Source: Legionella yabuuchiae (lineage in GTDB: Bacteria > Pseudomonadota > Gammaproteobacteria > Legionellales > Legionellaceae). Taken from it: DNA of 64,000 nt. Positions 55,106 to 64,000 of the stretch are shown one piece after another. The DNA lies in NCBI RefSeq assembly GCF_900640115.1, contig NZ_CAAAIW010000006.1, forward strand, positions 1 through 64,000, in the 5' to 3' direction. Position numbers and translations under genes: made by a program. Every line of letters begins with the position of its first letter. Position 1 is the stretch's first letter. Below the pieces are notes generated by a model that was not told the origin of the DNA, made no database searches, and saw nothing but the letters and a program-made list of their open reading frames with translations.

Positions 55106-55834
55106 TTATAGATCACCACTGACAGCTTGCAACATACTTAATGCAGTAATTGCAGCAGTTTCTGTTCTTAAAATGCGAGGCCCAAGTCGCAGACCTTCAA
55201 ATTGATGGGTAGATGCCCAATCAATTTCTTCCTCACTAAATCCGCCCTCTGGACCAATGAGGAGAGCAATGTCAGCAACACCAAACTCAAAATCCCGCCA
55301 GGTTTTGTAGCTTTTAGGATGTAATACCAATTTAAGTCTTGCGTTGCATTGCTGTACATACTTCTGAAAAGAGATAACCGGATGCATGATGGGCAGAGTA
55401 TTGCGGCCGCATTGCTCACAGGCAGCAATAGCAATGCCCTGCCATTGCTCGAGTTTTTTAGACAGCCGGCTTTCATCAAGACGCACCACAGTGCGCTCAG
55501 AAACAAGAGGGGTAATCGAGCTTACGCCTAATTCTACTGCTTTTTGAATGACCCACTCCATTCGCTCGCCTTTTGAAATGGATTGTGCGAGATGAATGGT
55601 TCGTGGTGATTCGCGATCGACGGTTTGACTAGACTCAATTTTAACCGTCACTTGTTTTTTTTGAGCAGAAAGGATAACGGCCTGATGCTCAAAATTATCC
55701 CCTTTAAATAACGTGACCTCTTCACCAGGACGCATCCGCAACACAACGCCCACATGTTGACCGGCATTAGGAGATAGTTCAATGATTTCCCCAGCCTTAT
55801 ATTTTCCTGGCTGGTAAATGCGAATGGTTTTCAC
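55106..55834 (-). CDS. rsmE: 16S rRNA (uracil(1498)-N(3))-methyltransferase RsmE
   Basis: The 242-residue SPOUT methyltransferase has an N-terminal PUA-like part (about 1-70), the segment SKGERMEWVIQKAVELGV, then LLIGPEGGFSEEEI and LRLGPRILRTETAAI, which make the trefoil-knot SAM site. It methylates U1498 (E. coli numbering). The length is normal. It is followed by trxA after about 35 bases. Confidence 0.96.
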   Translation of the reverse strand: MKTIRIYQPGKYKAGEIIELSPNAGQHVGVVLRMRPGEEVTLFKGDNFEHQAVILSAQKKQVTVKIESSQTVDRESPRTIHLAQSISKGERMEWVIQKAVELGVSSITPLVSERTVVRLDESRLSKKLEQWQGIAIAACEQCGRNTLPIMHPVISFQKYVQQCNARLKLVLHPKSYKTWRDFEFGVADIALLIGPEGGFSEEEIDWASTHQFEGLRLGPRILRTETAAITALSMLQAVSGDL

Positions 55835-56002
55835 GACATGGGTTAAGAGAGGTATGTGGATAGGATCTTATACCTCATCGCTATCATTATTGTCAAAAAA
55901 TCTCGTGACAAATTCGAATTAAGCAATTAAAAAAATGGCTAAAGTCGCGATTAAGTTTATGCTAGAATGAAGTTAATTTTTTTAGTTTGAAAGAGCAAAA
56001 AT

Positions 56003-57394
56003 ATGACACAAATACGAATTGAAACGGACAGTATGGGTGAAATCGAAGTCCCAGCAAATAAATATTGGGGGGCTCAAACCGAGCGTTCACTGCATCATTT
56101 CAATATTGGTCAGGATATTATTCCTCGTGAAGTGACGCATGCGTTTGGAATATTAAAAAAAGCCGCGGCACTCACCAATTTGGAGCTCGGTAAATTGCCT
56201 AAGGAAAAAGCTGATTTGATCATTGCAGCAGCAAAGGAAGTCAGTGAAGGCAAGTTGGATGAACATTTCCCACTTCATGTATGGCAAACAGGTAGTGGAA
56301 CACAATCTAATATGAATGCTAATGAGGTCATTTCCAATCGTGCGATTGAAATGGCTGACGGTGTCTTAGGTAGTAAATCGCCTATTCATCCTAATGATCA
56401 TGTAAACATGTCACAATCTTCCAACGACACATTCCCAACTGCAATGCATATTGCTGCGGCGCTAGGATTTCATAATAAATTAATTCCTGCGGTATGTGCT
56501 TTGCGAGATGGATTAAAAGCCAAACAACAAGAATTTAACGATATTGTCAAAATCGGCAGAACACACTTGCAAGATGCCGTTCCGTTGACCTTGGGTCAGG
56601 AGTTTTCTGGGTATGTTGCGCAGCTAGATGCCTGCCTTTTGCGATTCGAACAAGTGTTGCCTGAACTGTATGAACTCGCCTTAGGTGGAACAGCCGTTGG
56701 TACTGGATTAAATACTCATCCAAAGTTTGCTGAAAAAGCGGCGGCTCATATTGCTAACATCACCAACCTACCCTTCGTATCCGCGCCAAATAAGTTCGCA
56801 GCATTGGCTTCCCATGAGCCGTTGGTTATGGCGCATTCCGTTATGAAAACCTTGGCCTGTGCATTAATGAAAATTGCCAATGATATTCGTTGGCTGGGCT
56901 CAGGACCACGTTGTGGGATTGGGGAATTACACTTACCGGAAAACGAACCTGGTTCTTCCATCATGCCCGGTAAAGTCAATCCAACGCAATCCGAGGCCAT
57001 GACCATGGTTTGTGTTCAAGTTATTGGCAATGATACAGCGGTTTCGATTGCGGACAGTCAGGGTAACTTTGAGCTGAATGTATTTAAGCCAGTTATTATT
57101 TTTAATGTGATGCATTCTTTAAATATGTTAAGCGATACCTGTCATTCTTTTTTAGAGTTTTGCGTCGAAGGGTTAGAGGTCAACAAAAAGCAGATTTCGG
57201 ATTATCTGCACAATTCGTTGATGCTCGTTACCGCATTAAATCAACACATCGGGTATGATAAAGCCGCAACAATTGCTAAAACTGCCTATAAAGACAATAC
57301 TTCTTTGAAAGAAGCGGCGGTGAAACTAGGATTTTTAACAGCAGAACAATTTGAGGACTATGTGAAGCCCGAAGAAATGATCTACCCTTCTTAA
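56003..57394 (+). CDS. fumC: Class II fumarate hydratase
   Basis: The 463-residue enzyme interconverts fumarate and malate in the TCA cycle and lacks an iron-sulfur cluster. Visible signatures are [16 protein letters not shown], the [14 protein letters not shown] segment, [16 protein letters not shown] and the family pattern [13 protein letters not shown] (about 318-330). The length matches FumC. It is divergent from rsmE, with a gap of 168 bases. A bidirectional terminator follows. Confidence 0.97.
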   Translation: MTQIRIETDSMGEIEVPANKYWGAQTERSLHHFNIGQDIIPREVTHAFGILKKAAALTNLELGKLPKEKADLIIAAAKEVSEGKLDEHFPLHVWQTGSGTQSNMNANEVISNRAIEMADGVLGSKSPIHPNDHVNMSQSSNDTFPTAMHIAAALGFHNKLIPAVCALRDGLKAKQQEFNDIVKIGRTHLQDAVPLTLGQEFSGYVAQLDACLLRFEQVLPELYELALGGTAVGTGLNTHPKFAEKAAAHIANITNLPFVSAPNKFAALASHEPLVMAHSVMKTLACALMKIANDIRWLGSGPRCGIGELHLPENEPGSSIMPGKVNPTQSEAMTMVCVQVIGNDTAVSIADSQGNFELNVFKPVIIFNVMHSLNMLSDTCHSFLEFCVEGLEVNKKQISDYLHNSLMLVTALNQHIGYDKAATIAKTAYKDNTSLKEAAVKLGFLTAEQFEDYVKPEEMIYPS

Positions 57395-57403
57395 TCAATA
57401 TTG

Positions 57404-57437
57404 GCGCGGTTATCACATGTAACCGCGCAATTCTTTT
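57404..57437. terminator. Intrinsic terminator of fumC, overlapping the convergent gene
   Basis: GCGCGGTTA (57404-57412) pairs with TAACCGCGC (57420-57428), followed by AATTCTTTT. On the plus strand this is a good intrinsic terminator for fumC. The right arm encodes the last residues (RGYM) and stop of the convergent phosphodiesterase gene, so the hairpin and the coding end share bases. Confidence 0.85.
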
Positions 57438-58198
57438 AAATAATGACTTATTTTTTCAGCCTGATTGGTAAAAATATACTGTAAATCACGGTTAATTTCG
57501 CGATAAAGACTGTATTTGGAGTCAATGAAGCCAACTCCCGCAATCTGATGTGTGTCTCTTAGCTTTCGAACGTATTTATCTCTTAATAACAAGTAATGGC
57601 CTAGCACGCCCCCATAGCCTTTTTGCAAGGATAGATTAACAAAACGCTTCACATTATTCTGCTCGGGAACCAGTAACAGCGAATGCTTAGGAAATTGGCT
57701 AAGAGGCTCAAAGAATTGCTCATTGAGTGATATGAGATGATAATCCTCACCTGGGCTTAAGTGTTTTAACGCATTCATCAAAATAGTTTCTGATCTTACT
57801 GGGGTTTTAAGCTCAATGAACAAATGCATTTGTCCGCTGTAGCGTTCAACCACTTCGCTTAGCATTGGTATTTCAGGCACGGTTTGACGCAAAAAGTCCA
57901 AATGGCATTGTGAAATCGTAATCTGTTGATTCCATAATCGGTTTAAGTCCGGATCATGATTGACGACGAAGACTTGATCCTTAGTGGCATGAACGTCAAA
58001 CTCAATGCCCCAACATCCCAATTCCTGAGCTCTTTCGAACGCCGGCATAGTATTTTCAATTATATTGGCTTGATGAAGGTGCGCGCCACGGTGGGCGATT
58101 AAACGGGTTTTTGCAACAGAGACTGGATCGGGTGTTGGTTGTGGCAGGCAGGCAAACCAGTAATCGATTAAACGCTCGATTGCGTTTAGAAATGTCAT
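57413..58198 (-). CDS. Glycerophosphodiester phosphodiesterase family protein
   Basis: The 261-residue GDPD-type TIM barrel has IAHRGAHLHQANIIENTMPAF reduced to its key parts HRG and ENT, then WGIEFDVHATKDQVFVVNHD with the catalytic His and metal ligands, and LFIELKTP. It should release alcohols from glycerophosphodiesters made by lipid turnover. No signal peptide is seen, so it is likely cytoplasmic. Its 3' end lies in the fumC terminator hairpin. Confidence 0.9.
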   Translation of the reverse strand: MTFLNAIERLIDYWFACLPQPTPDPVSVAKTRLIAHRGAHLHQANIIENTMPAFERAQELGCWGIEFDVHATKDQVFVVNHDPDLNRLWNQQITISQCHLDFLRQTVPEIPMLSEVVERYSGQMHLFIELKTPVRSETILMNALKHLSPGEDYHLISLNEQFFEPLSQFPKHSLLLVPEQNNVKRFVNLSLQKGYGGVLGHYLLLRDKYVRKLRDTHQIAGVGFIDSKYSLYREINRDLQYIFTNQAEKISHYLKELRGYM

Positions 58199-58287
58199 GA
58201 AAAAACCCCATTAAACAATGTTCATACTATAATTTATTTAGATTCTAATTGACAGCCATCCTAAACTTAAGTAATTTAGCGACCATT

Positions 58288-58374
58288 GCCGAGGTGGTGG
58301 AATTGGTAGACACGCTAGCTTCAGGTGCTAGTGGGGGCAACCCCGTGGAGGTTCGAGTCCTCTTCTCGGTACCA
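58288..58374 (+). tRNA. tRNA-Leu (anticodon CAG)
   Basis: An 87-nt class II tRNA: acceptor GCCGAGG/TCTCGGT with wobble pairs, the D-arm segment GGAATTGGTAGACAC, anticodon stem GCTAG with loop TTCAGGT holding CAG, a long variable arm (GTGGGGGCAACCCCGT), the T arm GGTTCGAGTCC, and encoded CCA. It stands alone between the phosphodiesterase gene and a small leftward gene. Confidence 0.97.
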
Positions 58375-58394
58375 AATTCTTAAAATCTATTTTA

Positions 58395-58631
58395 TTATTG
58401 CTCAGTTTCGTAGTAATTCTTTAATTCAAAATCAACGTAATTTTCTAACAAAGCTTTGATTTCATGCTCCGTTCCATCATAGCTATCAAGCTCGGTATGG
58501 AATTTTACCGGTAGAAATTTCTTTCCCTTTCTTAAGAGATAGGTCGCTGTTCCATGGGCTTTATATTCTTCTTGACTGATTGCAATAATTTTGTATGAAA
58601 TTTTAAATCCCTTGTAAATGTATTCAGTCAC
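58395..58631 (-). CDS. Small hypothetical protein
   Basis: The 78-residue soluble protein is not recognised. It starts at GTG with GAGGAG six bases upstream, which is a strong signal. The N-terminal half looks strand-rich (YIYKGFKISYKI, then YLLRKGKKFLPVKF) and the C-terminal half is an acidic helix (EHEIKALLENYVDFELKNYY). It lies just after tRNA-Leu and faces it. Confidence 0.7.
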   Translation of the reverse strand: MTEYIYKGFKISYKIIAISQEEYKAHGTATYLLRKGKKFLPVKFHTELDSYDGTEHEIKALLENYVDFELKNYYETEQ

Positions 58632-58709
58632 GCGTTGCTCCTCTGCAAGCTATTTATTTTTAAATTTAGCATATGCATGAACAATCTGTTAGTTCCTTTT
58701 AATGGTTAG

Positions 58710-58744
58710 CTCTGTACATGACAGGTTTTTTGTCATGTACAGAG
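58710..58744. repeat. GTACATGAC hairpin, copy 2 (perfect)
   Basis: CTCTGTACATGACA (58710-58723) pairs perfectly with TGTCATGTACAGAG (58731-58744) around the loop GGTTTTT. It lies 5 bases after the psd stop, so it may end that transcript, although the T-run is in the loop on the plus strand. Confidence 0.8.
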
Positions 58745-58749
58745 AATGG

Positions 58750-59604
58750 TTAGTTAAGGGTGGCCAAAGATTCGCCTAATTGAATTCTAGAACCGCTATG
58801 AAGGCTTTTTTCCCATTGGATTGGGCTATGGTTAGAAAAAAGCAAAATGACCGTTGAGCCTAATTTGAAATATCCCATTTCTTCGGCTTTTTGAAATTCT
58901 GTATCGCTGTAGTTGCCCGAAGGATAAATAAATCGAGTGCGTTTTCTGCAACGTTTAATATCTCCATGCCATGTTGTTCCAATGCCACCAACAACGGTTG
59001 CCCCAACTAATACCATAGCCATAGGGCCTAAATCAGTATCAAATAACACCACGAGGCGTTCGTTTTGAGCAAATAAATTTCGAATCACTCGGGTAGTGGA
59101 AGGCTGTACAGAAAAAAGCTTGCCAGGAACATAAGTCATTTCCTTTAGCGTCGCTTTCATGGGCATATGAACCCGATGGTAATCTTTTGGTGATAAGTAC
59201 AGGGTTGCAAATTTTCCTTCAGAAAATAGCTGACTAATCGATTGATCAGACGCTAATAATTTATGGATCGAGTAGTTTCTGCCTTTCGCCTGAACCAACT
59301 GGCCTGCTTTTATCTTGCCGATCTCGCTGACATACCCATCCACTGGAGAAACTACAGTAGCGTCGGAGATTGGTCTAAGGTCTGGCTTTAAATGACGAAT
59401 AAAAAAATCATTAAACGTTGGATATCGCTCAGGATTTTCCTCTACGGCCTCACTCATATCAATGCGATATTGACGAATGAACGCTTTAATTAGACGATTC
59501 TTAATCGAGGGTGATCTCAGGTTCGCGAGTAATCCTGCCAAGGTCGTTAAAGAACGCTTAGGAATTACGTACTGTGGGAATGTTTTAAGATGATCTTTGA
59601 GCAT
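58750..59604 (-). CDS. psd: Phosphatidylserine decarboxylase proenzyme
   Basis: The 284-residue membrane-associated enzyme makes phosphatidylethanolamine. FNDFFIRHLKPDLRPI is near the start, VSPVDGYVSEIGKI and LSPKDYHRVHMP carry conserved Asp and His residues, and the self-cleavage motif LGST (in FKLGSTVILLF) yields the pyruvoyl group. It is somewhat shorter than the E. coli enzyme, as in many group I forms. It follows the MFS gene after 5 bases. Confidence 0.97.
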   Translation of the reverse strand: MLKDHLKTFPQYVIPKRSLTTLAGLLANLRSPSIKNRLIKAFIRQYRIDMSEAVEENPERYPTFNDFFIRHLKPDLRPISDATVVSPVDGYVSEIGKIKAGQLVQAKGRNYSIHKLLASDQSISQLFSEGKFATLYLSPKDYHRVHMPMKATLKEMTYVPGKLFSVQPSTTRVIRNLFAQNERLVVLFDTDLGPMAMVLVGATVVGGIGTTWHGDIKRCRKRTRFIYPSGNYSDTEFQKAEEMGYFKLGSTVILLFSNHSPIQWEKSLHSGSRIQLGESLATLN

Positions 59605-59609
59605 ATAAA

Positions 59610-60839
59610 TTATCCAACCGGTATCTCTTTTATTTTAGCTTGTCTGACTGAGCTTGGCTCATGAATGATGAGGAAAGCTACACAGGCAACGCAACTGACA
59701 ATCAATGCAGGAACCCAATATCCTTGGGCAGCGCTAGACGCTTGTTGTGCTACGGGCAACGCTAATGCTCCAAAACTAGCCGCCAATGCCCAAATGGTGG
59801 ATATTCCACGACAACGGTATTCTGCGGGTAACTGTTGGTATAAAAAATAATATAACGAGGCACATAGTAAACCGTTAGCAAGCATATAGCCACAAAGCGC
59901 TAGAAGTACGCCCAAGTGTATCCCTTGATGCGTGCAATAAAATAAGATTGGGGCAGTAATAGCAACCGTGATCATACTCAGTTTCAGTAACTGGGTTGCA
60001 AATCCTTTGGGACTATATTGTGCAATAGGGATGGCTAATAAGGCTGAGCCCAATTGAGCGAAGGAGGCAATCCATGCACAAGTTATACTGCTCCAAAGCT
60101 TTTGGTCGCTGGCATAGGTAAACCAAAAAATATTACACAAATACACCATCACACTGACAAATGCGCCAACGGCCGCAATGTGCAGCATGCCTTGCCAGTG
60201 CTGTTGCCATAGTTTTTCATGGGGAAGATGTACTTTATTAATGAATTGAGGCGACTCATATAGTCGTTTACGCAAACGGGAAATCAAGAGCGATGCGAAG
60301 CCAACGGCGGCCAATACAATGCGCCATAACCATGGTAAGCTCAAAGATTGAATTCCAGCGGCTAAAGCTCCTCCAACAAACATTCCAAGCGCGCCAAAAG
60401 CGGCAACAAAGCTGCCAGCTAACATGGGGTTTCGCGGGTTATGCTCTAGAAGAAAGATAGCCGAGGTATTAATTTCACCCCCTAGGGCCACTCCTTGAGC
60501 GATGCGAAACACCAATAATAATCCAGTGGCTAGCACGCCAATTTGAGAATAATCTGGCAAAAAACAAATGCCAAGAGTTGCAATTCCCATCAAACTTGCT
60601 GTATGCATCATCGGATTTCGTCGCCCAGTCAAATCTGCCCGGCGGCCAAAAAACCATCCACCTAAAGGCCTAGCAAGATAAGCCGCAGCAAATAAAGCGA
60701 AGGTTAATAACAAACTTTGATTCGATGGTGGGAAAAAAGTCGTGGCAAATACAGCTTTGGCTAAATAAAGATAAAGGCTAAACTCCAGCCATTCTACAAA
60801 ATTTAAAGACAACACAATAACACAGGCAGAACGCTTCAT
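59610..60839 (-). CDS. MFS transporter (metabolite:H+ symporter type)
   Basis: From the ATG at 60839 the protein has about 409 residues (a TTG at 60872 would add 11). It has about twelve membrane helices with MHS-family features: NFVEWLEFSLYLYLA in helix 1, ARPLGGWFFGRRADLTGRR in the loop 2-3 motif, and RIAQGVALGGEI in helix 4. Relatives carry proline, betaine or dicarboxylates; the substrate here is unknown. It is in line with psd, 5 bases apart. Confidence 0.88.
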   Translation of the reverse strand: MKRSACVIVLSLNFVEWLEFSLYLYLAKAVFATTFFPPSNQSLLLTFALFAAAYLARPLGGWFFGRRADLTGRRNPMMHTASLMGIATLGICFLPDYSQIGVLATGLLLVFRIAQGVALGGEINTSAIFLLEHNPRNPMLAGSFVAAFGALGMFVGGALAAGIQSLSLPWLWRIVLAAVGFASLLISRLRKRLYESPQFINKVHLPHEKLWQQHWQGMLHIAAVGAFVSVMVYLCNIFWFTYASDQKLWSSITCAWIASFAQLGSALLAIPIAQYSPKGFATQLLKLSMITVAITAPILFYCTHQGIHLGVLLALCGYMLANGLLCASLYYFLYQQLPAEYRCRGISTIWALAASFGALALPVAQQASSAAQGYWVPALIVSCVACVAFLIIHEPSSVRQAKIKEIPVG

Positions 60840-61057
60840 AAAAACCCAACACGGAGTAAATGGCTTGATCAAAAAGAGGAAATTATAAGCGATTGCCTCT
60901 GTTTTGAAAACCGATTACTTGGTTCTGCATAGTGTTATCAACGCTAAGTAAACTTATTAGATTTCATTTAACTCAGCGAGTTTTCGAAGAGGTCTTTTAA
61001 ACAGACTAAGGTTAGAAGTCTAGGTAACAGTGATTAACAAAGGTTGGTATCAACGCT

Positions 61058-61094
61058 CTCCGTACATGACAGCTCGTTTTTGTCAGGTACGGAG
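61058..61094. repeat. GTACATGAC hairpin, copy 3
   Basis: CTCCGTACATGACA (61058-61071) pairs with TGTCAGGTACGGAG (61081-61094) with one mismatch, around the loop GCTCGTTTT. It lies 24 bases after the stop of the secreted-protein gene. Position and sequence match copy 2. Confidence 0.75.
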
Positions 61095-61118
61095 ATTAAA
61101 ACTAAACGTTTCTAATTA

Positions 61119-61547
61119 TTACCCACTAATCTGGTTGCCAGATTTAATGTCTTTATGAATAACACTTTCAAAATTGTTGTTGTCGGGGTTAACCAGTAAA
61201 TATCCGTTCCCCAATGTATAAGTTAAAGCGCATACTTCTTTACCCTCCCAATGCTCCCAAGTCACGCATAGAGCGCCATTGTCTTTAACGTTCCATGTGC
61301 CAGTGTCGGTTTGTGGCTCATCGCCCGTAGGTTTTTTGTTAAACTTGCCCATAGCTTGACCATTTTTGTCAAAATAAATTTGGAATAAAACTGGAACGAG
61401 CTCACCGTCTAAATTGGCTAAGGGTACGCTTTTAACGGTATTCCCTTGATAGGTTTTGAGTACTTCTTCTTTTGATAGAGTTGTAAGCGTGTCGGCAAAA
61501 GCTGAATAACTAAACAACAAAACAGAAATGGCAATGGCTTTTTTCAT
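61119..61547 (-). CDS. Secreted DUF995-like protein
   Basis: The 142-residue protein has a signal peptide (AIAISVLLFSYSAFA, cleaved before DTL). The mature part is a small strand-rich domain with TGTWNVKDNGALCVTWEHW and two Cys (in ALCVTW and KEVCAL) that may form a disulfide. The pattern resembles DUF995-type periplasmic proteins of unknown function. AGAGGA precedes the ATG. It follows the M4 protease gene on the same strand after 79 bases. Confidence 0.75.
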   Translation of the reverse strand: MKKAIAISVLLFSYSAFADTLTTLSKEEVLKTYQGNTVKSVPLANLDGELVPVLFQIYFDKNGQAMGKFNKKPTGDEPQTDTGTWNVKDNGALCVTWEHWEGKEVCALTYTLGNGYLLVNPDNNNFESVIHKDIKSGNQISG

Positions 61548-61626
61548 AAGGGTGTCCTCTATAAAGTTGAAAAATCGGTGCTAGAGCAGAATCTGCAACC
61601 GCACCGAATAGATTTAAGTGTGTCTA

Positions 61627-63381
61627 TTAAATATTCATCTGTTGATCATCGACTTGACTGAAATTATCTTGAGAGTTAATTTGATCCTCTTGCTGATCCA
61701 TTTGATCTTGATGTCGAGATTTATACATTGGACAATGCACGCCGACTTCAGCAAAGGATGCGATGACGTCGTCTTTGTTTAATTCCCGATCAATGGCCGC
61801 TTGAATCACACCGCAAGCTGCAAAATCGTAATAGGCAATTGGGGACCAATAGTTTTGATTGGCATCAACCATCAATTGGAAAGCCATAGGAACAGACCAA
61901 CCTGGCTTATTCGATAGCAAGTAAAACGCTTTGTTAAAAACCCCGCTCGCTAAATGAACATCCAAATCGTCGGTATAATCTTTTGCATGCCCAATTGAAT
62001 TTCCATCTTGGGTTGGATCATCCATATAACGTATTGGGCTTCCATCTAAAACAGCTTCTCGCCCCAAGGCCCAGTCCTCACCATCCCAATACCAGGGGTA
62101 TTCTTGACGGACATAATCTTGCATAGCAATGGCTGCCATATCAGAAAATGCCTCATTAATTGCACCGGATTGGCCTTCATAATACAAACCAGAGTTCAGC
62201 TCTGTGAAATTATGGGACAATTCATGGGCGATCACCGATTGAGTTGGTGCGGTCAAAAAATCTGAACCGTTGCCAATGACAATTTGCTGATGCGCTAGAA
62301 CAAATCCTTGCATTTTTATAGTCGGAATCGCAAACGCATTATCCATTAACCCCAAATGGGTGTAAGCTCTTAATGGAAGATCGTCCGTGCCAATTGGGTT
62401 TTCCACGCCATATACTTCATCATACATATCCAGCGTTTTCTGAGCGAAATACATCGTATCGTTCACTGGAGAAAATGAAAAATTTATGGGTCCGGTTGAA
62501 CCATCTGAATAGTTAATGAATTGGCTTTGCGGGCTGCAAGGATATGAGAACGCTTCGATATTGGCTAACGATTCATTAAATACGCTAATAGGAAAAGCCT
62601 CATATCCTAAGCGGTAATTCTCCAAATTAATGACGCGAATATTATCGTTTTGAACGTAACATTTCCCCTCAATCAATTGAACGTCAAACTTTCCTAGCGA
62701 TGGTAAGTTTGGCAATGCATCACCGTGCTGAAACATTCCAGAGCGATAGGGTAAATTTAACGAGTTTCCACCTAACCCTTGACCAATTTTTTCTTTGCGT
62801 ACGTCATTCCATTCTTGCAGAATCTCGCCACTATTGGCATCAACGAGGTAATTGGGCGCACTAATTGGATTTTTTTCATTATTGACGAAAAAGGAGATGT
62901 GATAAGCCAGATGCGCTTTTTCTTTTTTATCAATAAAAATGACTTTTTCGGTATTTTTAAATTTGATGGGCTCTTTTATTTTAGCCAATATTTCTTTTTC
63001 AGCTTCACTTGGGGTTATGCGAGCTATGGTATTGATTACGTCTTTTTCAATTCCTGAAACATTAATTCCTGTCACTTTGGGACTGGCGTTTGCTTCATCT
63101 TTATGAAATACCAGTTGGTGCCCCCAAACGGGTAAATTTTTATAGGTAATTTGGTAGCGAACATGCTTTTTATCCGCTTTTGAAGGCTCAATAAGCTCTA
63201 ATTGGTAATCCGCATCCTTGGGATTATCGATGGTTTTTAATAAACCATGTTTTGTAAACGGTGAGTGTTGTTTTAATTGCGGCAAGGCTTGATTTGAAGA
63301 ACCCCATATCATTTGTTGCGATGCAGCGACAGCATTTACAGATACGGACAAGGCTAAAACGGTGATACATCCTTTTCTCAT
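61627..63381 (-). CDS. Secreted M4-family zinc metalloprotease (thermolysin/ProA-like)
   Basis: The 584-residue preproprotein has a signal peptide (about 1-19, ending AVAA), an FTP/PepSY propeptide (about 30-200), and a mature M4 domain. The zinc motif HELSH lies in VIAHELSHNFTELNSGL, with the third ligand Glu in GAINEAFSDMAA and the later His in the DDLDVHLASG region. Legionella ProA/Msp is this type and goes through the type II system. The C-terminal tail rich in Gln and Asp (about 555-584) is unusual. GGGAG precedes the ATG. Confidence 0.93.
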   Translation of the reverse strand: MRKGCITVLALSVSVNAVAASQQMIWGSSNQALPQLKQHSPFTKHGLLKTIDNPKDADYQLELIEPSKADKKHVRYQITYKNLPVWGHQLVFHKDEANASPKVTGINVSGIEKDVINTIARITPSEAEKEILAKIKEPIKFKNTEKVIFIDKKEKAHLAYHISFFVNNEKNPISAPNYLVDANSGEILQEWNDVRKEKIGQGLGGNSLNLPYRSGMFQHGDALPNLPSLGKFDVQLIEGKCYVQNDNIRVINLENYRLGYEAFPISVFNESLANIEAFSYPCSPQSQFINYSDGSTGPINFSFSPVNDTMYFAQKTLDMYDEVYGVENPIGTDDLPLRAYTHLGLMDNAFAIPTIKMQGFVLAHQQIVIGNGSDFLTAPTQSVIAHELSHNFTELNSGLYYEGQSGAINEAFSDMAAIAMQDYVRQEYPWYWDGEDWALGREAVLDGSPIRYMDDPTQDGNSIGHAKDYTDDLDVHLASGVFNKAFYLLSNKPGWSVPMAFQLMVDANQNYWSPIAYYDFAACGVIQAAIDRELNKDDVIASFAEVGVHCPMYKSRHQDQMDQQEDQINSQDNFSQVDDQQMNI

Positions 63382-63579
63382 AGCGACTCCCTAATTTAAG
63401 ACCACGTTTCATCCTCCTACAAATTTATAAAAAAAACAACAAATCTATTATTTTTTCCCTCTGTATGGCGTTCAATTGGGTGAGCAGTGGGAAAGTATCC
63501 TAAAATAATAATAACGTACTGCATAAATTAATAATGATCTTAGATAGAAAATCCAAGTCTTAAAATTATTAGGGGAACT

Positions 63580-64000
63580 ATGAGTAAATGGGAAAGGTTT
63601 TATTCACAACATAGTCATGTCAAGGTCGGAGAGGCCAATTTGGGTACAAGTAGCCCAGAAGGAGACTGGGGTCGTTCGATAGATAAACCGTTTAAAATTA
63701 ATGGGGTTCCCTTAAAAGATATTGTCACCACATCAGGTAATAAATTTGAAACTGAGGAAGATGTAAAGCGGTTTTTTAAAACAATTATTCTTAAAGATAT
63801 GGAGATTGGTGAAGTTGCCAAAGATAAAATTGTAGATTATCTCTATAAAAGCTTTCATCAAGGTGGATATATGCGGATTGTATCCGGCCCCTTGCAGAAA
63901 ATTTTCACAGATGATAGCGGTAATCAACTGCTAAACACTTCCGGACGCCCAGAGGGTTTTGTCCGCGAGACGAATCTTATTACTACCGAACGTGGTTTTA
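63580..64000 (+). CDS. Hypothetical protein, partial (runs off the window)
   Basis: An ATG with AGGGGAA upstream opens a frame with no stop for 140 codons to the window end. The start reads SKWERFYSQHSHVKVG; the rest is soluble with no signal peptide. No domain is recognised. It begins about 200 bases from the divergent protease gene, with its own AT-rich upstream region. In Legionella-type genomes such proteins may be Dot/Icm effectors, but this cannot be judged from the visible part. Confidence 0.65.
   Translation, partial: MSKWERFYSQHSHVKVGEANLGTSSPEGDWGRSIDKPFKINGVPLKDIVTTSGNKFETEEDVKRFFKTIILKDMEIGEVAKDKIVDYLYKSFHQGGYMRIVSGPLQKIFTDDSGNQLLNTSGRPEGFVRETNLITTERGF

Overview
The window looks like chromosomal DNA of an AT-rich gammaproteobacterium, most probably Legionella or a close relative in Legionellales. 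The reasons are the low GC, gene orders of the kind trxA-rho-ubiD-flavin reductase and ubiE-ubiJ-ubiB-tatA-tatB, a thermolysin-type M4 protease resembling Legionella ProA/Msp, and several short palindromic repeat families between genes. The genus is an inference from these features, not from a database search.

Region 1 (1-8.8 kb) is accessory. It holds a possible insertion-sequence end at the left edge, a tyrosine integrase, two unknown genes that overlap tail to tail, and a 240-bp array of hairpins. These are followed by a leftward gene set: GyrI-like binding protein, EVE domain, VOC protein, YafY/WYL regulator, GNAT-GrpB fusion, aminoglycoside-type kinase, double GNAT and a broken GNAT pseudogene. 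It ends at a tRNA-Asn whose 3' flank carries repeats similar to those upstream of the integrase, so this is probably an old integrative element or an island hotspot.

Region 2 (8.9-24 kb) has an aspartate-type aminotransferase and uvrB, then an 11-kb MSHA-type type IV pilus locus: three prepilins, a minor pilin fused to a beta-propeller-like head, and MshI, a PilN-like protein, MshJ, MshK, MshL, MshM, MshN and MshE. No platform protein (MshG/PilC) and no obvious major pilin are present.

Region 3 (24-32 kb) has an ArgO-type exporter and an aa3-type cytochrome c oxidase operon (coxB, coxA, ctaG, ctaE) headed by a four-heme cytochrome c fusion.

Region 4 (32-38 kb) has an MFS transporter, the ubiquinone genes ubiE-ubiJ-ubiB, and tatA-tatB converging on tatC. 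These are followed by a cluster of palindromic mobile repeats.

Region 5 (37.8-45.4 kb) is one tight unit: rsmA, a degenerate TraI_2-domain protein, apaH, and a tripartite efflux system (TolC, MacA-like adaptor, MacB-like ATPase and permease). A membrane diguanylate cyclase faces it.

Region 6 (48-64 kb) is mainly housekeeping: lytic transglycosylase, MsrB-MsrA fusion, hspQ, flavin reductase, ubiD, rho, trxA, rsmE, fumC, a glycerophosphodiesterase, tRNA-Leu, psd, an MFS transporter, a secreted DUF995-like protein, the M4 protease and a gene running off the right edge. No rRNA genes and no CRISPR arrays were seen.
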